Shown here piece by piece: positions 6,503-11,888 of a stretch of DNA of 11,888 bases. The notes under the pieces are model-generated. The model ran no database searches. It saw nothing but the letters and a program-made list of their open reading frames with translations, and had not been told where the DNA came from. How positions within the stretch are numbered: the stretch's first letter is position 1; the number at the start of each line of letters is the position of its first letter. The DNA is from Chloroflexota bacterium (GTDB taxonomy: Bacteria; Chloroflexota; Limnocylindria; Limnocylindrales; CSP1-4). The stretch spans positions 1 to 11,888 of the forward strand of contig JAJYEB010000024.1 in assembly GCA_021790375.1 (NCBI GenBank). The letters run 5' to 3'. Made by a program: the position numbers and the translations under genes.

Positions 6503-7827
6503 ACCCCATCGAGCTGGTGGTCATCGCGATCCTGATCGGGTTCAACGCGGTCTTCGTGGCCGCCGAGATCGCCCTGGTCACGATCCGCCGCAGCCGCGTG
6601 GAGCAGCTCGTGGAGGAGGGTCACGGGTCCGCGCGCCGCCTGGAGCGGCTCCTCACCCGCCCCGGGCGCTTCCTCGCGGTGACCCAGCTCGGGATCACCT
6701 TCATCGGGTTCCTCGCCTCGGCGTTCGCCGCAGTCAGCCTCAAGGTCGCCCTCCAGGATGCCCTCGCCGGTTTGGCGCCGCTCGCGCCCTATGCCGACGT
6801 GCTGTCGCTCGTGGTCATCACGGCGCTGCTGGCGCTGGTCACCATCGTCTTCGGCGAGCTGGTGCCCAAGGCGCTGGCGCTGGCGAACGCGGAGCGGTTC
6901 GCGCTGGCGATCGCCGGCCCGTTCGAGCTCCTCGAGAAGCTGCTCGGCCCGCTCGTCCGGGTCCTCGAGGCGATCACCAACGCGATCGCGCGTCCCCTGG
7001 GCGGTGAGCAGACCGACCGGTACCAGATCTCCATGGAGGAGCTCAAGATCCTGGTCGAGCGTGGGGGAGAGCAGGGCGTGCTCGAGGCCGAGGAGGAGCA
7101 GATGATCTCGGCCGTCATCGAGCTCGGCGAGGGCCGCATCCACGAGGTGATGGTGCCGCGCATCGACGTGACGGCCATCCCGGTCGACACGTCGATGTCG
7201 GAGGCGGTCGACACGATCCTGCGCGAAGGCCACTCGCGGATCCCGGTGTACGAGGAGTCCATCGACAACATCGTCGGGATCCTGTACGCCAAGGACCTGC
7301 TGCCGTACCTGAAGGACAACGCCGCCCCGCCCGAGCTCCGGCGCCTGCTCCGGACCCCGCTGTTCGTGCCGGAGTCGATGAGCGTCGACGACCTGCTGCA
7401 CGAGCTCCAGCGCCGGAAGGTCCACATCGCGATCGTGCTCGACGAGTACGGCGGGACGGCGGGCATCGTCACGATCGAGGACCTGCTCGAGGAGATCGTG
7501 GGCGAGATCCAGGACGAGTACGACGTCGAGGAGCCGATGGTCGTGCGACTCTCGGATGACCAGGTCCGCTTCGACGGTCGGGCCAGCATCGACGACTTCA
7601 TCGAGGCGTTGGGGGTGGACCTGGCCGACGAGGACCGCGAGGAGTACGACACGGTCGGCGGGCTGGTCTACCACCGCATCGGCGGGGTGCCCAGGGTGGA
7701 CGACAGCCTCGACGTGGACGGCGTCACGCTGACGGTGGAGTCCACCGACGGCCGGCGGGTGGGCAAGGTGCTGGCGGTGCGGCACCCGCGGGACGAGAGC
7801 GCCGGGGGCCAGGAAACGGCCGAGTAG
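6499..7827 (+). CDS. CNNM-type membrane protein with CBS pair and CorC/HlyC domain
   Basis: 442 aa. The protein has the standard three-part layout of the HlyC/CorC (CNNM, DUF21) family, associated with Mg2+/Co2+ export or homeostasis. Residues 1-~160 hold about four hydrophobic segments (4-27, 57-80, 98-120, 133-155), with the conserved VAAEIALVTIRRSRV (20-34) and GELVPKALALANAERFA (119-135). A CBS pair follows: VMVPRIDVTAIPVD through ILYAKDLLPYL (217-271) and TPLFVPESMSVDDLL through GIVTIEDLLEEIVGEI (286-337). A C-terminal transporter-associated domain (~346-426) contains VRFDGRASIDDFIEAL and YDTVGGLVYHRIGGVP. Start ATG 6499 overlaps the glmU stop (ATGA) and has no good Shine-Dalgarno, so translation is probably coupled. 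The transported ion cannot be told from sequence. The gene converges on the next one with 12 bp between stops. Confidence 0.93.
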   Translation: MNPIELVVIAILIGFNAVFVAAEIALVTIRRSRVEQLVEEGHGSARRLERLLTRPGRFLAVTQLGITFIGFLASAFAAVSLKVALQDALAGLAPLAPYADVLSLVVITALLALVTIVFGELVPKALALANAERFALAIAGPFELLEKLLGPLVRVLEAITNAIARPLGGEQTDRYQISMEELKILVERGGEQGVLEAEEEQMISAVIELGEGRIHEVMVPRIDVTAIPVDTSMSEAVDTILREGHSRIPVYEESIDNIVGILYAKDLLPYLKDNAAPPELRRLLRTPLFVPESMSVDDLLHELQRRKVHIAIVLDEYGGTAGIVTIEDLLEEIVGEIQDEYDVEEPMVVRLSDDQVRFDGRASIDDFIEALGVDLADEDREEYDTVGGLVYHRIGGVPRVDDSLDVDGVTLTVESTDGRRVGKVLAVRHPRDESAGGQETAE

Positions 7828-7848
7828 CGCGGCGAGCGCCTACGCGCT
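7826..7848. terminator. Hairpin at the convergent stop codons
   Basis: AGCGC (7826-7830) pairs with GCGCT (7844-7848), enclosing GGC/GCC (7831-7833 and 7838-7840) with a 4-nt loop and a TAC bulge. It straddles both stop codons, so it would fold in both transcripts and could act bidirectionally. There is no T-tract on either side, so termination is an inference. Confidence 0.3.
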
Positions 7849-8859
7849 GATCGCCGACACCATCAGGTCGCGCAGCCGCTCGCGCGCATCGGCCCCGACC
7901 ACGCCGGTCGCGTCGAGGGCGGCGAGCGCCTCGTCGCGGAACCGTCGCGCCTCCGCGCGCGCGTAGTCGCGGGCCCCGGACCGCTCCAGGATGGACCGCG
8001 CCTCGGCCACCTCGTCTGCGGTCGGCTCCGGCCGGCCGTGCAGCTCCAGCAGCCGCTCCCGGTCCTCCGGGCTGGCATGCTCGAGCGCGTAGAGCACGGG
8101 CAGCGTCTGCTTGCGCTTCGCCAGGTCGGACGGTTCCTTGCCCGTCACCTGCTCCTGCCCCCAGATCCCCAGCACGTCGTCGTTGACCTGGAATGCCAGG
8201 CCGAGCGCCCACCCGAACGCACGGTACGCGTCCACCACGGCCTGGTCGTCGGTCGCCAGCAGCGCGCCCGCCTCGACCGACGCGGCGATCAGGGCGGCGG
8301 TCTTGCGGCCGATCATGTCGTAGTAACCGTCCACCGACATCCCGGTCCCGCTGTCCGAGGCGCGGATGTCGAGGTACTGGCCCTCGCACAGCGCCAGGCA
8401 CGTGTCGTCGTACAGCCGCATCAGGCGGAGCACCTTGCGGTCGCTGAACCCGAGGTCGGTGAGCCGGTGGAGCGCCAGGCGGGACAGCACGAACAGCGTG
8501 TCGCCGGCATTGATCGCCTGACCCACCCCGTACACCGTCCAGAGCGCCGCCCGGTGGCGCCGCTCCACGTCGCGGTCCTCGATGTCGTCGTGGACCAGGC
8601 TGAAGTTGTGGCCCAGCTCGACCGCCGCGGCGCCCGGCAGGGCCCGCCGGTGGTCGCCCGCGATGGACGCGTACGCCAGCAGCCCCAGCAGCGGACGGAG
8701 GCGCTTGCCGCTCAGGCCGGTCGGGCCGTCCAGTCCGAGGTGGTAGCGGACCATGTCGTAGAGGCCGCGCGTGGCAGGGCCGTCCACCGCGTCGACGACC
8801 TGGAGGATCTCGGCCTCGGTGTCGGCGATCATCGCCTGCAGGTCGGCGTGGGTCAGCAC
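7840..8859 (-). CDS. Polyprenyl diphosphate synthase (trans-isoprenyl type)
   Basis: 339 aa from GTG 8859; no in-frame start lies further upstream. This all-alpha enzyme condenses IPP with allylic diphosphates to make C15-C20 or longer chains for quinones, carotenoids or lipids. Visible: GKRLRP (51-56, diphosphate binding); first Asp-rich motif HDDIED (90-95) preceded by HNFSLV; NAGDTLF (117-123); GQYLDI (160-165); the KT pair (187-188); and second Asp-rich motif FQVNDDVLGIWG (223-234), whose last Asp is replaced by Gly231. Phe86 lies five residues before the first motif, the chain-length position where archaeal GGPP synthase has Phe, so a C20-range product is plausible. It faces recO across 32 bp. 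IspE in this window feeds the same pathway upstream. Chain length and end product are unproven. Confidence 0.92.
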   Translation of the reverse strand: MLTHADLQAMIADTEAEILQVVDAVDGPATRGLYDMVRYHLGLDGPTGLSGKRLRPLLGLLAYASIAGDHRRALPGAAAVELGHNFSLVHDDIEDRDVERRHRAALWTVYGVGQAINAGDTLFVLSRLALHRLTDLGFSDRKVLRLMRLYDDTCLALCEGQYLDIRASDSGTGMSVDGYYDMIGRKTAALIAASVEAGALLATDDQAVVDAYRAFGWALGLAFQVNDDVLGIWGQEQVTGKEPSDLAKRKQTLPVLYALEHASPEDRERLLELHGRPEPTADEVAEARSILERSGARDYARAEARRFRDEALAALDATGVVGADARERLRDLMVSAISA

Positions 8860-8866
8860 GCCGACG

Positions 8867-8872
8867 ATGATA
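8867..8872 (-). promoter_or_regulatory. Putative -10 box of the prenyl synthase gene (leaderless)
   Basis: Read on the minus strand, TATCAT matches TATAAT at 5 of 6 positions and ends 7 nt before the GTG start at 8859. Transcription would begin at or next to the start codon. I see no -35 box and no Shine-Dalgarno site, which fits a leaderless mRNA of the TANNNT type. Confidence 0.4.
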
Positions 8873-8879
8873 CAGGCGC

Positions 8880-8885
8880 TACGCT
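8880..8885 (+). promoter_or_regulatory. Putative -10 box of recO (leaderless)
   Basis: TACGCT fits the loose TANNNT -10 pattern and ends 6 nt before the recO ATG at 8892. There is no Shine-Dalgarno site beyond a lone GGA, and no room for a conventional leader in the 32-bp divergent gap. Weaker than the minus-strand box. Confidence 0.28.
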
Positions 8886-8891
8886 TGGATC

Positions 8892-9656
8892 ATGGCCGTG
8901 CCCCGTGTCTACAAGACCACCGCGATCGTGCTGTCGCGGTTCGACCTGGGCGAGGCGGACCGCGTCCTGACGCTGCTGACCCCCCACGACGGCAAGCTCA
9001 AGGCGATCGCCAAGGGGGTGCGGCGGCCGCAGAGCCGCCTGGGTGGCAGCCTGGAGCCGTTCGCCGAGCTGCACCTGGTCCTGGCGCACGGGCGGACGTT
9101 CGACGTCGTCACGCAGGCGACGGTGCGGCACGCCTGGCTGGCACTCCGCGACCGCCTGGAATCCACGGCGACGGCCTGGTACCTGTCGGAGCTGGTCGAA
9201 CGGTCGACCGAGGAACGGGCCCCCGCGCCGCTGCTCTACGAGCTGCTCTCCCGCGCGTTCGGGCATCTCGACGCGGGCCTGCCACCGGGGCGGGTCGCGC
9301 GATGGTTCGAGTTCGGCCTGACCGACGAGCTGGGCCTCCGGCCGGAGGTCGACCGGTGCGTGGAGTGCGACCGGCGGCTGGAGGCCACCGAGGCGTTCCG
9401 CTGGGTTCCGGCGCTCGGCGGGCTGCTGTGCGCCGACCACCCCGGGCCGATCGCGGAGCGCGCCACCCTCTCCGCCGACGCGCTGCGGCTGTTGAAGGCG
9501 TACCGGCACCTGCCGCTGGAGCAGGTCGCCGACCTGCGGCTGCCCGCGGCCGTGGAGGCGGAGGCGGAGCAGGCGATGCGGCTCTTCGTGCGGCACGTGC
9601 TGGAGCGCGAGGCGCGCTCGCTGGAGTTCCTCGACGAGGTCCGGTCGCGGCGCTGA
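8892..9656 (+). CDS. recO: RecO, DNA repair/recombination mediator
   Basis: 254 aa, normal size. RecO anneals single strands and, with RecR/RecF, loads RecA onto SSB-coated DNA in gap repair. The N-terminal OB-fold is clear: YKTTAIVLSRFDLGEADRVLTLLTPHDGKLKAIAKGVRRPQSRLGGSLEPF (7-57). A helical C-terminal domain holds the zinc-site region CVEC (156-159) and GGLLCADH (176-183), giving Cys156, Cys159, Cys180 and probably His183 in place of the more common fourth Cys. The ATG at 8892 starts exactly where homologues start. It is divergent from the prenyl synthase gene, and a 179-bp gap separates it from the deacylase gene. Nearness to glyS recalls the recO-glyS/glyQ neighbourhood of many bacteria. 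Confidence 0.95.
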   Translation: MAVPRVYKTTAIVLSRFDLGEADRVLTLLTPHDGKLKAIAKGVRRPQSRLGGSLEPFAELHLVLAHGRTFDVVTQATVRHAWLALRDRLESTATAWYLSELVERSTEERAPAPLLYELLSRAFGHLDAGLPPGRVARWFEFGLTDELGLRPEVDRCVECDRRLEATEAFRWVPALGGLLCADHPGPIAERATLSADALRLLKAYRHLPLEQVADLRLPAAVEAEAEQAMRLFVRHVLEREARSLEFLDEVRSRR

Positions 9657-9698
9657 GGGGCGACGGCCCGGCGCGAGCGCATGGACGGATGGCACTCG

Positions 9699-9710
9699 AC
9701 GGGGCCCCGT
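9699..9710. other. Perfect 12-bp palindrome after recO
   Basis: ACGGGGCCCCGT is its own reverse complement and begins 43 bp after the recO stop. As RNA it makes only a short stem, and no T-tract follows, so a terminator role is doubtful; a dimer-protein site is possible. It does not extend further on either side. Confidence 0.3.
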
Positions 9711-9764
9711 GCGGGCGGTACACCATCAGGGCGCGTGACGCGACGGCGCGTGGTCTCAACGGCT

Positions 9765-9797
9765 CCGGGGGTGGCACCGGACGACGGCCGGCCCCGG
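9765..9797 (+). promoter_or_regulatory. T-box antiterminator-like hairpin upstream of the YbaK-type gene
   Basis: GGGTGGCACCG (9769-9779) matches 10 of the 13 fixed bases of the T-box consensus AGGGUGGNACCGCG; the first A and the last C and G differ. It sits in a hairpin with the right architecture: an outer helix CCGGGG (9765-9770) / CCCCGG (9792-9797), a one-sided 5' bulge GTGGCA (9771-9776) carrying UGGC to pair with a tRNA GCCA end, and an inner helix CCGG (9777-9780) / CCGG (9788-9791) with a 7-nt loop. A competing stem CACCGG (9775-9780) / CCGGTG (9794-9799) is possible. The ATG is 57 nt further on, compatible with a translational T-box. I could not identify a Stem I or specifier loop in 9657-9764, and the region is so GC-rich that chance pairing is a real alternative. 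Confidence 0.22.
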
Positions 9798-9823
9798 TGA
9801 CCGCGCCGGTGCGCGCCGCCGCT

Positions 9824-9829
9824 GGGAGG
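9824..9829 (+). promoter_or_regulatory. Shine-Dalgarno site fixing the YbaK-type gene start
   Basis: GGGAGG lies 6 nt before ATG 9836. This settles the start, since the reading frame is open far upstream through the intergenic region and offers other ATGs (for example in 9681-9695) that lack such a site. Confidence 0.8.
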
Positions 9830-9835
9830 CAGATC

Positions 9836-10357
9836 ATGACCGTCCAGGAAACCGCCCGGCCGCCCCACGCCGGGCTCCTCGACTGGCTCGCCAGCCACGC
9901 CATCCCGTACGAGCTCCACGAGCATCCCGTCGCGTTCACCGCGCGCGAGACCGCGCGCCTCGAGCACATCGACCCGCGCACCTTCGCCAAGACGCTGGCG
10001 ATCGCGGCCGACGACGGACGCAGGGCGCTCGTCGTCGTCGACGGGGCCGACATGCTCGACCTCGTGAAGGCCCGCCGTGCCCTGGAGGCACGCCACGTCC
10101 GGCTTCTCACGGAGGAGGAGCTGGGTGAACTGGCCCCGACCTGCGACCTCGGGACGATCCCGCCGGTCGCGGAGCTGTTCACGCTGCCGGTCCTCGCGGA
10201 CTACGCGGTGCGGGACGATCCGCGCATCACGTTCCACGCCGGCAGCCACGGGTACTGCGTGCGCGTCGATCGCGCCGCCTGGGAGCTGGCCGCCGGCGTC
10301 AGGTACGCGGACCTCGCCGAGGAGCGCGACGCGCGGCCTCGCTGGGCGCTGTCGTAG
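9836..10357 (+). CDS. YbaK/EbsC-family aminoacyl-tRNA deacylase (trans-editing)
   Basis: 173 aa, a stand-alone YbaK/ProX/INS-type domain. Family members hydrolyse misacylated tRNAs, such as Cys-tRNA(Pro), Ala-tRNA(Pro) or Ser/Thr-type mischarged tRNAs, in the cytoplasm. Visible features: an N-terminal helix GLLDWLASHAIPYELHEHPVAFTARETA (13-40); HIDPRTFAKTLAI (44-56) with the conserved Lys52; LVVVDGADMLDLVKAR (65-80); VRLLTEEELGELAPTCDLGTIPPV (88-111) with the Gly-x-x-Pro-Pro turn; LPVLADYAVRDDPRITFHAGSH (117-138); and a final VRVDRAAWELA strand-helix. The exact tRNA specificity cannot be read from this. It lies between recO and glyS in the same orientation, so a link to aminoacylation quality control fits the context. 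The gap before it carries the T-box-like hairpin. Confidence 0.9.
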   Translation: MTVQETARPPHAGLLDWLASHAIPYELHEHPVAFTARETARLEHIDPRTFAKTLAIAADDGRRALVVVDGADMLDLVKARRALEARHVRLLTEEELGELAPTCDLGTIPPVAELFTLPVLADYAVRDDPRITFHAGSHGYCVRVDRAAWELAAGVRYADLAEERDARPRWALS

Positions 10358-10366
10358 GGTCGGGAA

Positions 10367-10390
10367 CCGGGTCCGGCGCGCCGGCCCGGG
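10367..10390 (+). terminator. Strong GC palindrome after the YbaK-type gene
   Basis: A perfect 12-bp core CCGGCGCGCCGG (10373-10384) extends to a 24-bp imperfect palindrome with 10 of 12 pairs, 9 bp after the stop codon. A second hairpin, GGCCC/GGGCC (10403-10418, 6-nt loop), follows and is trailed by TGTTC. Neither has a clear T-tract; together they probably mark the end of the upstream transcript. Confidence 0.35.
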
Positions 10391-10454
10391 GGCGGGGTGC
10401 GTGGCCCCTGACCGGGCCTGTTCGCGGCACCGGCAGCCTCGCCGGCGTCGCCCG

Positions 10455-10463
10455 TGCGAGAAT
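10455..10463 (+). promoter_or_regulatory. Putative extended -10 promoter of glyS
   Basis: TGCGAGAAT is a TGn plus GAGAAT extended -10 element; GAGAAT is the same hexamer as in the glmU promoter. No -35 box is seen 16-18 bp upstream. The expected start near 10470 would leave a ~56-nt leader. The 168-bp gap contains no T-box consensus in front of glyS. Confidence 0.3.
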
Positions 10464-10525
10464 GCGTGCGTTCCAGCCGTGCCCAGCGCGCGTTCGCACC
10501 CACTGAACAGGAGCCACGCCGAGCC

Positions 10526-11888
10526 GTGACCGACAACGCCGACTCCACCAGCCAGCCGTCCCTGCCGCCCGATCCCGGGCCCGCGGTCGCCGCGCTCGAC
10601 ACGATCGTCTCGCTCTCGAAGCGCCGCGGCTTCATCTTCCCGAGCTCGGAGATCTACGGCGGCATCAACGCCGTGTGGGACTACGGGCCGCTGGGGGTGG
10701 AGCTCAAGAACAACGTGAAGCGCGCGTGGTGGCGCGCGATGGTGCAGGAGCGCGACGACATCGTCGGCCTGGATGCCGGGATCCTCATGGCGCCGCAGGT
10801 CTGGGTCACCTCCGGCCACGTGGCGTCGTTCTCCGACCCCCTCGTCGAGTGCGAGACGTGCCACCGTCGCTTCCGCCTCGACGAGCTGCCCGGGGCGGAG
10901 GATCTCACGCAGACCGAGCTGCGCGACCCGGAGATCGTGGATCGCCTGGGGCTGCGGTGCCCGGTCGACCAGGGGAAGCTGAGCGCTCCACGCCGGTTCA
11001 ACCTGATGTTCCGGACCCACATGGGCCCGGTCGAGGAGGATGCCAACGAGGTGTACCTGCGGCCGGAGACCGCCCAGGGCATCTACGTGAACTTCCGCAA
11101 CGTGCGTGAGACGAGCCGGAAGAAGCTGCCGTTCGGCATCGCCCAGGTGGGCAAGGCGTTCCGGAACGAGATCAGCCCCGGCAACTTCGTCTTCCGGATG
11201 CGCGAGTTCGAGCAGATGGAGATGCAGTACTTCGTGAAGCCGGAGACCGCCTCTCGTCACTTCGAGGAGTGGATGCCCCGCCGGCGCGCGTGGTACGAGC
11301 AGTTCGGCGTCAACCCGGCCCGCCTCCGCTTCCGCGAGCACGCGCCCGACGAGCTGGCGCACTACGCGAAGAAGGCGGTGGACGTCGAGTACCGCTTCCC
11401 CTTCGGGTGGAAGGAGCTGGAGGGGATCCACAACCGCGGCGACTGGGACCTGGGGCGGCACCAGGAGGCGACCGGGGAGAACCTGGAGTACTTCGACCAG
11501 GCCGCCAACGAGCACTACGTGCCCTGGATCGTCGAGACGTCAGCCGGGGCCGACCGTGCGGCGTTCACGTTCCTGATCGACGCCTATCGCGAGGAGGAGG
11601 TCAGGGGCGAGACCCGCGTCGTGCTCTCGCTCCACCACGACCTCGCGCCGTACAAGGTGGCCGTGCTGCCGCTGCTCAAGAAGCGGCCGGAGATCGTCGA
11701 GCTGTGCCACCGGATCCGCGACGACCTCAAGCGCGACGTGATGGCCGTCTACGACGACACGGCCTCGATCGGCAAGCTGTACCGCCGGCAGGACGAGATC
11801 GGGACGCCGTACTGCGTGACCGTGGACGTGGATTCGCTCGAGGACCGCGCGGTGACGGTGCGGGACCGCGACTCCATGGAGCAGGTCC
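10526..11888 (+). CDS. glyS: Glycyl-tRNA synthetase, alpha2 type (3' end outside window)
   Basis: 454 residues are visible with no stop; by comparison with the 463-aa mycobacterial enzyme, only about 20 residues are missing. It charges tRNA(Gly) with glycine as a class IIa homodimer, not the alpha2beta2 form. Evidence: SKRRGFIFPSSEIYGGINAVWDYGPLGVELKNN (31-63); RPETAQGIYVNF (179-190); class II motif 2 AFRNEISPGNFVFRMREFEQMEMQYF (211-236); HNRGDWDL (302-309); motif 3 GADRAAFTFLIDAY (341-354); and the anticodon-binding domain from ~365 with LAPYKVAVLPLL and RRQDEIGTPYCVTVD. A Cys pair C109/C112 and C145 look like a partial zinc knuckle, but the fourth position is Asp148. GTG 10526 follows AGGAG (10509-10513) at a long 12-nt spacing; the next in-frame Met is inside the catalytic core, so GTG is the start. 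Confidence 0.96.
   Translation, partial: MTDNADSTSQPSLPPDPGPAVAALDTIVSLSKRRGFIFPSSEIYGGINAVWDYGPLGVELKNNVKRAWWRAMVQERDDIVGLDAGILMAPQVWVTSGHVASFSDPLVECETCHRRFRLDELPGAEDLTQTELRDPEIVDRLGLRCPVDQGKLSAPRRFNLMFRTHMGPVEEDANEVYLRPETAQGIYVNFRNVRETSRKKLPFGIAQVGKAFRNEISPGNFVFRMREFEQMEMQYFVKPETASRHFEEWMPRRRAWYEQFGVNPARLRFREHAPDELAHYAKKAVDVEYRFPFGWKELEGIHNRGDWDLGRHQEATGENLEYFDQAANEHYVPWIVETSAGADRAAFTFLIDAYREEEVRGETRVVLSLHHDLAPYKVAVLPLLKKRPEIVELCHRIRDDLKRDVMAVYDDTASIGKLYRRQDEIGTPYCVTVDVDSLEDRAVTVRDRDSMEQV

Noticed and set aside
9711..9790. Possible tRNA-like sequence in the recO-deacylase gap
   Set aside because: No GGTTCRA T-loop and no acceptor stem pairing could be found.
8771..9835. In-frame upstream extension of the YbaK-type gene through recO
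   Set aside because: The real start is fixed by GGGAGG and by the family N-terminus at 9836; the upstream translation resembles nothing.
10358..10525. T-box or other riboswitch in front of glyS
   Set aside because: I looked for GGGTGGNACC and found none; the hairpins here are ordinary GC palindromes near the preceding stop.
9236..11515. Minus-strand open frame of 759 codons opposite recO, the deacylase gene and glyS
   Set aside because: No recognisable motif, low-complexity translation, and it covers conserved plus-strand genes; a GC-driven shadow.
1..11888. Mobile elements, CRISPR arrays, prophage or defence genes
   Set aside because: No transposase, integrase, spaced identical repeats, or foreign-looking composition; all genes are conserved housekeeping families.

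Overview
This is a very GC-rich bacterial chromosome segment made almost entirely of housekeeping genes. I see no phage, insertion sequence, CRISPR array, tRNA or rRNA. The protein styles (an alpha2-type glycyl-tRNA synthetase, a RecO beginning MAVPRVYKTTAIVL, a TsaB ending in a VTLPRGI motif, a prenyl synthase with a DDVLG motif) and the GC content suggest a Chloroflexota lineage of the Limnocylindria type, or less likely a distant actinobacterium-like lineage. The lineage is an inference; the sequence carries no rRNA to settle it.

Positions 1-4941 hold one tightly packed forward operon: the end of tsaE, then tsaB, rimI, tsaD, rsmA, ispE and ridA. Nearly every junction is a stop/start overlap (ATGA, GTGA or TGATG). 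TsaE, TsaB and TsaD build the t6A37 modification of tRNA, RimI acetylates protein N-termini, RsmA dimethylates 16S rRNA, IspE is a step of the MEP isoprenoid pathway, and RidA removes reactive enamines. A 160-bp gap (4942-5101) follows. It holds a GC hairpin, a 21-bp-period direct repeat and the best sigma70-type promoter of the window. Behind it lie glmU (UDP-GlcNAc synthesis) and, overlapping it by ATGA, a CNNM/CBS-domain membrane protein of the HlyC/CorC type.

A trans-type polyprenyl diphosphate synthase (7840-8859, minus strand) converges on the CNNM gene and diverges from recO. The recO/prenyl-synthase gap is only 32 bp, and on both strands a TANNNT box sits 6-7 nt from the start codon, suggesting leaderless transcripts. 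The right end carries recO, a YbaK/EbsC-type aminoacyl-tRNA deacylase and glyS (cut by the window edge). The 179-bp gap before the deacylase gene contains a hairpin that resembles a T-box riboswitch antiterminator. It is the most interesting unexplained element here, but I could not recognise a Stem I.

The left half joins two gene neighbourhoods known from Firmicutes: tsaE-tsaB-rimI-tsaD (ydiBCDE of Bacillus) and rsmA-ispE-(purR)-ridA-(spoVG)-glmU. The recO-glyS proximity is also an old arrangement. The overall theme is translation fidelity and envelope/isoprenoid precursor supply. I do not see a new multi-gene system in this window.
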